Shown here one piece after another: positions 17,685 to 29,450 of a stretch of 64,000 nucleotides of DNA (position 1 is its first letter; each line of letters begins with the position of its first letter). The position numbers and the translations under genes are program-made. Origin of the DNA: JBCCJA01 sp039045975 (GTDB taxonomy: Bacteria; Planctomycetota; Planctomycetia; Planctomycetales; Planctomycetaceae); assembly GCA_039045975.1 (NCBI GenBank), contig JBCCJA010000015.1, positions 4,400 to 68,399 on the forward strand. The letters run 5' to 3'. A model generated the notes under the pieces. It was not told where the DNA came from, did not search any database, and was given only the letters and a program-made list of their open reading frames with translations.

Positions 17685-18281
17685 TCAATCGCGGTCCGTT
17701 TTCGGTCGTGACTTCGCCGGTCCGAACAGGAGTCGGTCGGCCGACAGCAGTCCGGGGCCCATCAGCACGAGCAGACCGGCCGCGGCCAGATACATGCCGG
17801 CCGGCTCCCACTTCCCGGCACCTGCGTCGGCCCCACCCTTCGCCAGCCACTCGGGCAACGTCACGTTGACGACGTCCTTCAGGACCACGACCGGGGCATT
17901 CAGCTCGTCATGCGAGCGATAGAACGGATCGCCCTGGGGCACGTGGGCCGTCCCGATCGCGACGACCATCGTCCCCGCCAGCAAGATCCCGTGCAGACGC
18001 GTGAACAGACCTGCGGCGAGCATCAACCCACCAACAAACTCCGAATACGCGGCCAAAGCCTGGGCGGCAGGCGGGGGCGACTTCGCCGCCGCGTCCTCAG
18101 CCGCGACGCCGCCCGCGATCATCGCGTTCGTCAGCCAATCGGTCGGGCTTTCGATCTTACCGACACCGTGCAACGCGATCCCGATACCGAAAATGACGCG
18201 GACGAACAAAAGTGCCACCGCCGGGCCACCGCCGGGGTACTGGCGACTTACGAAAACGAGCCGAAACAAGAAGCCGATCAT
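17685..18281 (-). CDS. DoxX-family membrane protein
   Basis: A 198-residue protein with four hydrophobic segments and the DoxX pattern: ALLFVRVIFGIGIALHGVGKI near residue 25-45, FVGGLMLAAGLFTRLHGILLAGTMV in the middle, and MYLAAAGLLVLMGPGLLSADRLLFG at the end. DoxX proteins are inner-membrane proteins linked to redox and thiol stress in some bacteria; the role here is unknown. The inserted loop (PPPAAQALAAYSE) and the Ala/Gly-rich segment before the last helix are lineage features. It is the last gene on the minus strand before the candidate origin. Confidence 0.85.
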   Translation of the reverse strand: MIGFLFRLVFVSRQYPGGGPAVALLFVRVIFGIGIALHGVGKIESPTDWLTNAMIAGGVAAEDAAAKSPPPAAQALAAYSEFVGGLMLAAGLFTRLHGILLAGTMVVAIGTAHVPQGDPFYRSHDELNAPVVVLKDVVNVTLPEWLAKGGADAGAGKWEPAGMYLAAAGLLVLMGPGLLSADRLLFGPAKSRPKTDRD

Positions 18282-18785
18282 GGTACTGGCCGTTCAAACA
18301 GAGTTGTCGTCAGCGAGATTGGAGCCAACCCACGCTCACGAGGAAATGGGAAATTTCAGGAATCTGTGCGGCTCTCGTCGGCGACCGATCCGGCGCGAAT
18401 CGGATGTCGAAAGCCCGTAGAAACAGGCCCGAGGAACGGGGCGAGTCTCCACAGACCCGCCTTCTCTCGCTCTGACGTGTTCGCAACCGTCGCCCTTACT
18501 CACGCCTTCCGCCCGATCAACCGACGCTGTGCTAACGCCTTATTCACGCCGCACGAAAGCCTCACACAGGCACAAGTCCCACGGCGGTCGAACGTAAGGG
18601 CGATCCGACGACCGTTATCCACGCCCGGGCCACGCCGTATTACGACTAATACTGACTTTTTTTCAGGAAGGCAGAAGACAGTGAAATCGACGCCATAAGA
18701 CCGATCACAGATCGTAAGGCCCGGACTCGACAGATCATCGCGGGCTCATCAATCTGCAAGGTCTCACGAGGCCGAGGGTTTCCCG
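18282..18785. other. Candidate replication origin upstream of dnaN
   Basis: This 504-bp gap has three same-strand 9-mers close to the DnaA box TTATNCACA: TTACTCACG (18496-18504), TTATTCACG (18540-18548) and TTATCCACG (18615-18623). Just after the third is an AT-rich stretch (18637-18664) containing GTATTA-CGAC-TAATAC and a T7 run, a plausible unwinding element. It is flanked by parB (5 kb left), dnaN, a DciA-type gene and gyrB. Genes to the left are mostly on the minus strand and the first six to the right are all on the plus strand, as expected around an origin. dnaA is absent. The boxes might instead serve DnaA regulation of dnaN. Confidence 0.5.
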
Positions 18786-19898
18786 ATGCAGATCCGTTGT
18801 CACCGTCCGACGCTGTCCGCCGCCTTCGCGGCCGTGTCCGGCGTCGTCCCGGCCCGGACGCCGAAGGAGATCCTCAAGAACATCCACCTCGTCGCCGACG
18901 CCGGCACGCTCACACTCGTCGGTACCGATCAGGAAATCGGCCTCCGCTACGAGCTGACTGACATCGAGCTCGACACCCCGGGCGAGACGCTGCTGCCCGC
19001 CGCCCGCGTCGGCAACATGCTCCGTGAACTGACCGACGACGTCGTCGACATCGCCGTGCAGGATGAGGGCGTCCGCATTGCTTGCGGGCATTCGGAGTTC
19101 AAGCTCTCCCCGAACGACCCGGCCGAGTTCCCGCCCGTCCCGAAGTTCGAAGAGCCGCAGTACATCGCCGTCAACGGCGGCGTGCTCAAGACGGCGATCT
19201 CCCGCACCGTGATCGCGACCGACACCGAGAGCACCCGCTACGCCCTCGGCGGCGTGCTGCTCGAGCCCGAGGCCGAAAAGTTCACCTTCGCCGCGACCGA
19301 CAGCCGCCGTCTCGCCGTCGTCGAGGCCCCCAGTCGCTTCGAGAACGAGCCGAAGATCGAATCGGAAGGCCCTGTCGTCCCCTCCAAGGCGATGCAGCTC
19401 ATCGCCCGCTCGATCGACGACGAAGAGGCCGAGGTGCTGCTCGCGGTCCACGCCAACGACGTCCTCGTGAAGTCGGGCCCCGTCACGATCAGCAGCCGCC
19501 TCGTGCAGGGCCGTTTCCCGAAGTACCGGGCCGTCATCCCGTCCGAGACGCCGATCAACATCGATATGGTCGCCGGCCCGCTCCATTCGGCCGTGCGACA
19601 GGCGATGATCGTCACCTCGGACGACAGCCGCGGCGTCGACTTCACGTTCGCCGACGGCACACTGACGCTGCAGTCGACAGCCGCCGACGTCGGCAGCTCG
19701 AAGATCGACCTGCCGATCCCTTACGACGGCGAATCGGTCACGATCACCTTCGATCCCCGCTTCGTCGCCGAGTTCCTGCGGACGCTGGAACCCGAAACCG
19801 CCCTCGTCCTCGGCCTGACCGACGGCGACAGTCAGGCGGTACTGCGGGTCGGTGAGGGCTACACCTACGTGATCATGCCGCTGAGTCGGGATCGGTAG
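18786..19898 (+). CDS. dnaN: DNA polymerase III beta sliding clamp
   Basis: The clamp encircles DNA as a dimer and tethers polymerase III and other partners. The 370-residue length and three-domain pattern fit: an N-terminal LSAAFAAVSGVVPARTPKEILKNI, the middle LGGVLLEPEAEKFTFAATDSRRLAV, RLVQGRFPKYRAVIP, and the C-terminal end YTYVIMPLSRDR that forms the partner-binding pocket. Codon use is strongly biased toward C/G-ending codons, as for a highly expressed gene. It begins the dnaN-dciA-gyrB run; the upstream gap may contain the origin. Confidence 0.98.
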   Translation: MQIRCHRPTLSAAFAAVSGVVPARTPKEILKNIHLVADAGTLTLVGTDQEIGLRYELTDIELDTPGETLLPAARVGNMLRELTDDVVDIAVQDEGVRIACGHSEFKLSPNDPAEFPPVPKFEEPQYIAVNGGVLKTAISRTVIATDTESTRYALGGVLLEPEAEKFTFAATDSRRLAVVEAPSRFENEPKIESEGPVVPSKAMQLIARSIDDEEAEVLLAVHANDVLVKSGPVTISSRLVQGRFPKYRAVIPSETPINIDMVAGPLHSAVRQAMIVTSDDSRGVDFTFADGTLTLQSTAADVGSSKIDLPIPYDGESVTITFDPRFVAEFLRTLEPETALVLGLTDGDSQAVLRVGEGYTYVIMPLSRDR

Positions 19899-19903
19899 GC
19901 TTC

Positions 19904-22803
<2,900 letters not shown>

Positions 22804-22866
22804 CGTGTCGCCAGCGGCGGAGACGTGCTACGACGCCACGGTCAAGGACCGCGGCGGGACGAGACC

Positions 22867-23655
22867 ATGTGGCGGACGGCGTATACGGCCGGTGTGATCT
22901 GTGGCGTGTTCGCGACCGCGAACGGGAGCGAACGGGCCGATCCGCCGGGGCGACCGATGACCATCTCGTGGCGATCCGACGAGTCCCAGCAGCGGTTCTC
23001 ACGCGTCGCGTCGTCGTCCGACTTCGTCCGCCTCGCCCCGCGGTTTCAGCCGCAGGCGAATCCGCTGTATTGCGGGATCGCGACGTCGACGATCGCGCTC
23101 AACACGCTGCGACAAGGGGTCGGCACGGCTCCGAGCGAAGCCGCCTTCGAGGTCGCCAAGCCGGACGAGTTCGGCGGCGGAACGATCGCGTACCCGGCCT
23201 ACACTCAGGCGACGCTGCTCGACGCGTCGACCGAATCGATCAAGCCACGCGGCGTCGTCCGGCTCGAAGCGCGGAACGCGGCCGGCGATTGGGACCCGGG
23301 GCTGACGCTTGCACAGATCGAAGCGCTACTGAGGCATTACGGCCTTGAGGCCGACCGGACGTCTGCAGACAAGGCCGATATCAACATCTTCCGAGAAACG
23401 GCCCGCGATGTCCTGAACGATGACGGACGCCTTCTCGTCTGCAATTTCGTCGGCCGGGAGCTGGGTCTGACGACCGGCGGGCACATCTCGCCGCTGGCGG
23501 CTTACGACGCCGAGACCGATTCTGTCCTCGTGCTCGACGTCGCGGGACACAAAAACGGCTGGTACTGGGTCGGCGTCGGCGATCTTTATAGGGCGATGCA
23601 CACCAAAGACGGCGACGCCTACCGCGGCTGGCTGGTCGTGGCGGAGGGGTCGTGA
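22867..23655 (+). CDS. Phytochelatin synthase-like cysteine peptidase
   Basis: A 262-residue exported protein of the phytochelatin-synthase family. The start ATG 22867 follows GGGA and gives a signal-like N-terminus (TAYTAGVICGVFATANG). The papain-like triad is visible: Cys-69 in NPLYCGIATSTIALN, His-206 in TTGGHISPLAAYD and Asp-224 in VLVLDVAGHKNG. Bacterial members usually cleave glycine from glutathione rather than make long phytochelatins; I infer a gamma-glutamylcysteine peptidase role, possibly periplasmic. It follows gyrB by 63 bp, and its stop overlaps the start of the next gene (TGATG), so it belongs to an operon-like run that ends with lnt. Confidence 0.88.
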   Translation: MWRTAYTAGVICGVFATANGSERADPPGRPMTISWRSDESQQRFSRVASSSDFVRLAPRFQPQANPLYCGIATSTIALNTLRQGVGTAPSEAAFEVAKPDEFGGGTIAYPAYTQATLLDASTESIKPRGVVRLEARNAAGDWDPGLTLAQIEALLRHYGLEADRTSADKADINIFRETARDVLNDDGRLLVCNFVGRELGLTTGGHISPLAAYDAETDSVLVLDVAGHKNGWYWVGVGDLYRAMHTKDGDAYRGWLVVAEGS

Positions 23656-24188
23656 TGACGCCCGAGATGTCGCTCGCCGTCTTCGCGTCGGTCGTCTCGC
23701 TTGTCGAGTTGTCGCTGATCGTGGTGACGTTCTCCGTGACGAGCCGACATTTTAAGATCGTGCGGGCGTCGTCTTATATCGAGCGGTTTAATTCGGACGA
23801 GTTCGTCCGCACGCGGATGACGGTCGACGCCTGGCTCGACCGGCTCTGGGACCGGCCCTATCGGGCCCTCGCCGAGCTCGACCGCGACCGCGAACTCAAC
23901 GCCCGCGTGCGGCTGTTCGCGAACCTGTTCCAGGAGCTGGCTGTCGGCTATTACCGCGGGATCGTGGCGAAGGACGTCGTCGCCGACACGTTCGATTATC
24001 TGGTGCCGCACTACTGGGGCCGGCTCGAGCCGTGGGTCCGCACGGCCCGTAGCGCCGGCTCGCCGACGATGTACGCGAACTTCGAACGCCTCGGCGTCCA
24101 CTTCGGCGGCGGCACGGCCGGCGGCGGCGAGCCGATCGTGTTCGGCCGCTGGGACGGCGATGACGAGCCGTACCGCCGGGCGGCGTGA
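23655..24188 (+). CDS. Small membrane-anchored protein (DUF4760-like)
   Basis: A 177-residue protein. The ATG at 23655 overlaps the preceding TGA and sits five bases after GGAGGGG, so it is chosen over GTG 23652. One N-terminal membrane helix (LAVFASVVSLVELSLIVVTFSV) is followed by a cytoplasmic-looking helical region with FNSDEFVRTRMTVDAWLDRLW, RVRLFANLFQELAVGYYRGIV and a Gly-rich tail. The arrangement resembles DUF4760 proteins, whose function is unknown. It is sandwiched between the phytochelatin synthase-like gene and lnt and is likely co-transcribed. Confidence 0.75.
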   Translation: MTPEMSLAVFASVVSLVELSLIVVTFSVTSRHFKIVRASSYIERFNSDEFVRTRMTVDAWLDRLWDRPYRALAELDRDRELNARVRLFANLFQELAVGYYRGIVAKDVVADTFDYLVPHYWGRLEPWVRTARSAGSPTMYANFERLGVHFGGGTAGGGEPIVFGRWDGDDEPYRRAA

Positions 24189-24277
24189 CGCCCGACCCCG
24201 CATTGCCCCCGACTCGGCCGGTGAACGATGATCGGCGTCGTCCGCGACGAACGCGGGCGTCCGGGCAGGAGACCCTC

Positions 24278-26128
24278 ATGACGGTGGATCTGGTGACGCG
24301 TCCCGAACAGGACTCCGCGGTCTCGCCCGGCGTCGGCCCGGATGACGAGCTGCGGCCGGCGATCCGGACGATCCTGGAGACCGCCCGGCCCGAGCCGCGG
24401 GGGTCGGCGAAGGGGGTGCTCGCGGTCGTGGCCGCGTTCGCGGGGCTGTTCTTCGCGACCTTCTTCCCGCTCGACTTCGGGCCGCTGGGGTGGTTCGTGC
24501 TGGCCCCGCTCGTGCCGGCCTGCGTGATCGCCCGGCCGACGCGTAAGATGTATCTGACATTGTACTTAGGCGGACTGATCGCCTGGGTGCCGACGCTACA
24601 GTGGATGCGCATCGGCGACCCGTCGATGATCGCGGCGTGGCTGGCGTTGGCGGCGTACCTGGCGGCCTATCTGCCGGTGACGGTGTTCGCGACGCGGGGC
24701 CTGCGGCGGATCGGGCTGCCGGTCGTCGTCGCGTTGCCGGCGGTCTGGGTGGCGGGGGAGTACGCGCGGGCCCACCTGCTGACCGGGTTCTCGTGGTACT
24801 ACCTCGGGCACACGCAGTGGCGGTGGACGGCGGTGACACAGGTTGCCGATCTGGTCGGGGCGTACGGCGTGAGCTTCGTCGTCGCGGGCGTCGGCGCGGC
24901 GGCCGGGCTGTGGCTGCCGGTGTCGCTGTACCGCCGGCTGGGGCTGGCCGGCGGCGACCTGCCGGAGGTCGCGATCATGGCGCGGTCCCGCTTCGGCGCG
25001 ACGGCGTGGGCGTTGACACTGGTGGCGGCTGCGGTCGGATACGGCTCGTGGCGGACGGCGGGCGAGCCGTTCGAGCCGGGGCTGCGGGTCGGGCTCGCCC
25101 AGGGCTCGTACCCGACGCGGCTGAATGGTGAGGGCGTCGACCCGGGCGAGCGTTATCGGACGCAACACACGCTGACGGGGTTGACCGTGCCGTATCGGCC
25201 CGACCTCGTCGTGTGGCCCGAGACGGTCGTGACCTGGCCGCTGCTGACGGCCGATCCGGCCCTGAGTGACGCGGCCCTGCGGGCCGTCGTGCCGGACATC
25301 CCGCCGCGGGCCTTCGCCGATGAGGGCCTGCGGACGATTCTTAACGACCTGGCGACACAGGCGGGGGCGGCGATGGCGATCGGTCTGACCGCCGGCGACG
25401 CGACGCCCGAGGGTTTCCGACTCTATAACAGCGTCGCGTACACGTTGCCGGAGGCGGGGCTCGTCGGACGTTACGACAAGGTGCACCGCGTCCCGTTCGG
25501 CGAATATATTCCGCTGGAGAAATCGCTGCCGTGGCTGCAGTCGTTCACGCCGTACCGCGGCGATTTCGGGATCGATGCGGGTGTCGGTCCGGTGACGTTT
25601 AAAGTCCCGGTCGAAGGCCGTGACGAGCCCGTAACGGCGTCGTCGCTGATCTGCTTCGAAGACACGGTCCCGCACCTGGCGACGCGGTTCGCGCGGGAGA
25701 CGCCGGCCGACGTTTTCTTAAATCTCTCGAACGACGGCTGGTTCGATCATTCGCCGGAGCAGCGGCAGCACCTCGTGACGGCCTCGTTCCGGGCGATCGA
25801 GACGCGGACGCCGCTGGTCCGCTGCTCGAACACCGGCGTCTCGGCCGCGATCGACGGCAACGGCCGGCTGCGGGAGCCTGTCGCGGTGTTAAACGCGGCG
25901 GGCGAAGAGACGAGCTATTGGGCCGACCCGTCGCCCGGTTCGCTCGGCCGGCCCCGCCCGCAACAGGACGAGCACCTCGCGGTCGTCGTCGACGTGCCGC
26001 TCGATACACGGGCGAGTTTTTACGTCGCGACGGGCGACTACTTCGCGGGCGGATGCGGACTCTTCGCCGCTTGCGGGCTGGTAGCCGGCGTCTTCACGCG
26101 ACGGCGTCCCGACAGGTCGACCCGATAG
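24278..26128 (+). CDS. lnt: Apolipoprotein N-acyltransferase
   Basis: Lnt adds the third acyl chain to lipoproteins in the inner membrane, a requirement for export to the outer membrane. ATG 24278 has AGGAG seven bases upstream; a GTG at 24185 overlapping the previous stop is possible but lacks a good site. The protein (616 residues) has multiple membrane helices to about residue 270, then a nitrilase-type domain with the catalytic triad Glu-315 (VVWPET), Lys-401 (GRYDKVHRVPFGEY) and Cys-459 (SLICFED), and a C-terminal helix. With LpxK and many lipoproteins this supports a didermic envelope. Confidence 0.93.
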   Translation: MTVDLVTRPEQDSAVSPGVGPDDELRPAIRTILETARPEPRGSAKGVLAVVAAFAGLFFATFFPLDFGPLGWFVLAPLVPACVIARPTRKMYLTLYLGGLIAWVPTLQWMRIGDPSMIAAWLALAAYLAAYLPVTVFATRGLRRIGLPVVVALPAVWVAGEYARAHLLTGFSWYYLGHTQWRWTAVTQVADLVGAYGVSFVVAGVGAAAGLWLPVSLYRRLGLAGGDLPEVAIMARSRFGATAWALTLVAAAVGYGSWRTAGEPFEPGLRVGLAQGSYPTRLNGEGVDPGERYRTQHTLTGLTVPYRPDLVVWPETVVTWPLLTADPALSDAALRAVVPDIPPRAFADEGLRTILNDLATQAGAAMAIGLTAGDATPEGFRLYNSVAYTLPEAGLVGRYDKVHRVPFGEYIPLEKSLPWLQSFTPYRGDFGIDAGVGPVTFKVPVEGRDEPVTASSLICFEDTVPHLATRFARETPADVFLNLSNDGWFDHSPEQRQHLVTASFRAIETRTPLVRCSNTGVSAAIDGNGRLREPVAVLNAAGEETSYWADPSPGSLGRPRPQQDEHLAVVVDVPLDTRASFYVATGDYFAGGCGLFAACGLVAGVFTRRRPDRSTR

Positions 26129-26149
26129 CCGGGTCGATCGCCGACGGTT

Positions 26150-26845
26150 TCAATCGTCGTCGTCATCGTCGTCGCTTTTGCCGACGATCTCTTCGATGGT
26201 TTCGACCGACGTCTCGACCGACCCGTCGTCGTAGGTGGTTGTCGTCGTCAGTGTCGTCGTCTTCGTCCGCGTCCCGTCGGGGTTCGGCGTCTCGGTCGTC
26301 AGTGTGTCGACGGCGACGTTCACGACTTCGCGGTCGTCGTCGCGTTCGATGCCGTCGTCAGGGTTGTCGTCGTCGACGAGGTCATACGGCTTGACGCGTG
26401 CCCCATAGTTTGACGCGATATCGGCCGGCATGACACAGCGGCCGACGAGCGTCGCGCCGTCGATGTAGTCGGGCGTGATATAAGCGACGTCGTTAAACTT
26501 GAGGGAGACGGTGACGGTGACCGGTTCGAGCGGGACGTTGATTTCGGACTTCGTCGGCGGGTCGAACGTGACCGTGTAATCGACGTCGGAGAATCCGGCG
26601 TTCGCCATCGCGGCGGTGACCATCGCGTTCGCCTGTGCCTGCGTCGATTCCCGGACCGAGTAGGTCCGCGCGGCGGCGTTGGCGGCCTCGTTGAGCGCGT
26701 GATATGCCATCATCCCGCGGCCGAGCTCGATCGCGCCCAGCAGCAGCATCGAGATGACGGGCAGCACGACGGCGAACTCGACGACGGCACTGCCGTGTCG
26801 CCGTTGTTTAATATTTTTTGATCCCGGGCGGTCGCTGTCGGTCAT
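26150..26845 (-). CDS. TadE-like pilus-assembly pseudopilin with acidic tail
   Basis: A 231-residue protein with the TadE pattern: a basic N-terminus, then GSAVVEFAVVLPVISMLLLGAIELGRGMM, including the conserved Glu at the start of the membrane helix. TadE-family proteins are pseudopilins of tight-adherence (Flp-type) systems. A beta-rich domain (PVTVTVSLKFNDV) follows. The last 50 residues are low complexity: a Thr-rich run (TKTTTLTTTTTYDDGSVETSVET) and a final run of seven Asp encoded by GTC/ATC-type trinucleotide repeats on the plus strand. The start overlaps the preceding gene's stop by 4 bp (ATGA). It is the last of a three-gene operon. Confidence 0.85.
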   Translation of the reverse strand: MTDSDRPGSKNIKQRRHGSAVVEFAVVLPVISMLLLGAIELGRGMMAYHALNEAANAAARTYSVRESTQAQANAMVTAAMANAGFSDVDYTVTFDPPTKSEINVPLEPVTVTVSLKFNDVAYITPDYIDGATLVGRCVMPADIASNYGARVKPYDLVDDDNPDDGIERDDDREVVNVAVDTLTTETPNPDGTRTKTTTLTTTTTYDDGSVETSVETIEEIVGKSDDDDDDD

Positions 26846-28041
26846 CGGACGAGCCTCGTGCGTTTGATCGATTCGGCGACCTCGCGGAACGCGGCGGTCA
26901 GGCGGCTGCTCAGTTCGCCGGCCGAACCGGACGCGATGAAGTGTTCGCCTTCGGTGCGGGCCGCTATCTGTTCCATCAGGGCTTCGTCGGCGCCGTTGCC
27001 GAGGCTGATCGTGTAAACCGTGACGTCGTTCGCGGCGGCGTAGTCGGCCATTTCGAGGGCGAACCCGGGGCCGTTGTTATTGGGCTTGTTCGCCCGGCCG
27101 TCGCTCATCAGGACGACATAATGCCCGACTCCCATCCGGCCCGAGGCGGTCAAATAATGGACCGAGTCGCGGAGCGCCCCGCCGACCGGGGTCCAGCCGT
27201 TATATTTATTCGCGACGAGGACACGCGTCGTCAGGACCGAGTCGCGGAGCCCGGCCAGGTCGTAGGTCAATTCGGCCTCGAGCACGCCGACCCATTCGTT
27301 GGCGTTCTCGTCGCCCGATAACGGACCGGAGGTATAGATCGTCCCGTCGTGCCCGCGGGCGATCGGGTCGTAACTGCCTAGCAGAGCGCCGTAGCCCATG
27401 ACGCCGATCCGGTCGTCGTCGCTGACGCCGAGGATGACGTCGACGAACGTCGGCGCGGCGGCCCGCAACGCCTCGATCCGGCCCTGCGAGCCCATCGAGC
27501 CCGACAGGTCGAGCGTCATGATGATGTCCATCGGCGTGCCGCCGCCGACGGCGACCGCCTCGCGGTCGACGCGGAACGTCGTGCGATTGAAGATCCCGCC
27601 GAAGGCGAGCGGCTCGTTGGCGGCATCGGCGACGACGCGGACCGACTTCGGATCGGCCCCGCCGGGGCGGAAGTCGCTGGAGCTTTCTAGCCACGTGCCG
27701 GTCTCGACGGTGATCGCGTCGGTCGGCACGACGGCCTGACGGCCGACCGCGTTGAGTTGGACGAAGTGTTCCGCGTACAGCCGGGCCTGTTCGACGTCTT
27801 CCGGGTACTCCCGCAGGCTGAGCCCGGCGGCGATCGCCCCGGCGTCGACCGCGGACTGGGTCTGCGAACGCACGACGTACATCCAACTGACGTCGACGGC
27901 GAACGCGACCAGCCCGATCAGGAAAGTCGACAGGACGACGATCAGCACGATCGTCGCGCCCCGACGGTCGCGACGGACCGCGTTCGTGGGCGTCGGAATC
28001 GCCCGGGAGGTGAGTCCGGCGGCAGGTGCGGGTCGCGTCAC
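26842..28041 (-). CDS. TadG-like protein with von Willebrand A domain
   Basis: A 399-residue protein. The start is GTG 28041, overlapping the upstream TGA by 4 bp with GGAGG five bases before; longer frames reading through the upstream gene are rejected. An N-terminal membrane anchor (RGATIVLIVVLSTFLIGLVAFAVDVSWMYVV) is the Tad-type helix. The VWA domain has the metal-binding DLSGS at residues 178-182, a Thr in NGWTPVGGAL and an Asp in MSDGRANK, a complete-looking MIDAS. It ends ESIKRTRLVR. Such proteins are thought to take part in adhesion or in Flp-pilus assembly. Confidence 0.85.
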   Translation of the reverse strand: MTRPAPAAGLTSRAIPTPTNAVRRDRRGATIVLIVVLSTFLIGLVAFAVDVSWMYVVRSQTQSAVDAGAIAAGLSLREYPEDVEQARLYAEHFVQLNAVGRQAVVPTDAITVETGTWLESSSDFRPGGADPKSVRVVADAANEPLAFGGIFNRTTFRVDREAVAVGGGTPMDIIMTLDLSGSMGSQGRIEALRAAAPTFVDVILGVSDDDRIGVMGYGALLGSYDPIARGHDGTIYTSGPLSGDENANEWVGVLEAELTYDLAGLRDSVLTTRVLVANKYNGWTPVGGALRDSVHYLTASGRMGVGHYVVLMSDGRANKPNNNGPGFALEMADYAAANDVTVYTISLGNGADEALMEQIAARTEGEHFIASGSAGELSSRLTAAFREVAESIKRTRLVR

Positions 28042-28457
28042 GTCGCCTCCTTCGGCAGCGTGCAGGCGGCGGTGAAGGGGATGTCGGCCAAGAAGGACGG
28101 CGTCGGCAGCCAGGCGATGTCGGCGAACGTCGCCGTGACGGTCACGGTGATCGGGTTCCAGGAATCGACCGAGCGGAACGCGGTCGGGGTGACGGTGACG
28201 GTGTAGCCGTCGACCCCAGCGATATTGAGGACGTCTTCGACGGCGGCCTCGATGCGGGTCGTCGTCGCGTCTTCGAGCACGGCGACGCGGGCCCCGCCGC
28301 GGGCCGCCTCTTCCAAGGCGTTCACGGCCATGATGACGCGTTCGAATTCGATTGACGCGAACACGAATGTGAACAGCAGCGGCGCGACGACGGCGAACTC
28401 GACCGCGGCGGCACCGCGGCGGAACGACGGTCGGCGGACTGCGTGACCGGTTGACAT
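28038..28457 (-). CDS. TadE-like pseudopilin
   Basis: A 139-residue protein, first in the operon. Its N-terminus reads RRGAAAVEFAVVAPLLFTFVFASIEFERVIM, the TadE anchor with the conserved Glu, followed by EEAARGGARVAVLEDAT and a beta-rich domain. It probably forms the minor pseudopilin pair with the gene at 26150. No tadA/B/C ATPase or platform genes are in the window, so the rest of the system, if present, lies elsewhere. Confidence 0.83.
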   Translation of the reverse strand: MSTGHAVRRPSFRRGAAAVEFAVVAPLLFTFVFASIEFERVIMAVNALEEAARGGARVAVLEDATTTRIEAAVEDVLNIAGVDGYTVTVTPTAFRSVDSWNPITVTVTATFADIAWLPTPSFLADIPFTAACTLPKEAT

Positions 28458-28635
28458 GGCGTTTCGGATCCCGCGAATCGGTCGCGAGCGGGGGACGGGC
28501 CGCCAAACGCTACGTCACAGGGTGAGGCCGGACACAAAAGTCGGCCGTCGCCGGAAGAGAGGCCGACAAAGCGCACGGCCGCGTCGGTCGTACCGATCGT
28601 GTCGGCCGTACCGCGGCCCGCTCGCTAGACGGCCG

Positions 28636-29262
28636 TCAGCGACGGACCGCCCGCGGGAACATCCACGTCCCGCCGCGGACGTCACCGAGTCGTGGTGACA
28701 GACCCGGTCGGGCCGCGCCGTCGCCGAAGCGGGGCACGGCGGGCGGAGGCGGGAGGTCGACTGCCGGGTCGGGTCCGACCGGGACCGACAGCGTCGGGAC
28801 GTCTTCGGCAGTCGCCGCCGGACCGGGCAGGAGGGCCGGCGCCATCGGGCGGACGGACGCCTCCGGTTCCGGCGGGCCCGGTGCCGGGGGGAGCGTCGGC
28901 CCGTCGGCGGACGGCGGCGGGGCGGGGGCGGGCGGGGATACGTATCGGGGCGTCTCGACCGACCGATTCACGACCGGTGCCCCGAACAGCACCGGGTCGA
29001 CGGCCGCGACCGCGGGCTCGATCACTGGCACGCGTCCGGGCCCGAGCCCGTATTGCCACCGCAGGTATTCGACGTACTGCCGTCGCTCCGGCAGGTGATC
29101 GACGTGTTCGATCACGAACGCCGGCCGACCGTACGTGTTCGAGTCGGCCCAGAACCGCGTCTGTGAGTGCAGCCCGGTGTAGACGCAGCCGGGCAGAGTC
29201 GGTCCCGCCGCGAGGGCGAGTCCGAAGACGAACAGGCGGCGGATCGCGGGAGATCGTCTCAC
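28636..29262 (-). CDS. Proline-rich lipoprotein, unknown function
   Basis: A 208-residue protein with a signal (RLFVFGLALAAGPTLPGC) placing Cys-26 at the lipidation site. Residues 30-80 look folded (SQTRFWADSNTYGRPAFVIEHVDHLPERRQYVEYLRWQYG), and the rest is a Pro/Ala/Val-rich linker with a short ordered end (GTWMFPRAVRR). I recognise no family. It is divergent from the secreted Tyr/Pro-rich gene at 29451. Confidence 0.72.
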   Translation of the reverse strand: MRRSPAIRRLFVFGLALAAGPTLPGCVYTGLHSQTRFWADSNTYGRPAFVIEHVDHLPERRQYVEYLRWQYGLGPGRVPVIEPAVAAVDPVLFGAPVVNRSVETPRYVSPPAPAPPPSADGPTLPPAPGPPEPEASVRPMAPALLPGPAATAEDVPTLSVPVGPDPAVDLPPPPAVPRFGDGAARPGLSPRLGDVRGGTWMFPRAVRR

Positions 29263-29450
29263 CTCGTGCCCATCGACTCGGCACGACCGCTGCGATGAGT
29301 CGACCCGGCACGACCCTCACGCGGCCCGCGACCGGCACCGGCTCCGCAGACAGCCCATTTTGAAGCCTTCTACGCGCGGGTTTCGCCCGGGCGTGTTCGT
29401 ACTTTCGGGGCCCGGCAGGGAAGGCCGTCACACCCGCACGGGGCCGACCG

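Noticed and set aside
12170..18785. parS sites near parB
   Set aside because: I searched by eye for TGTTTCACGTGAAACA-like palindromes and found none in this stretch.
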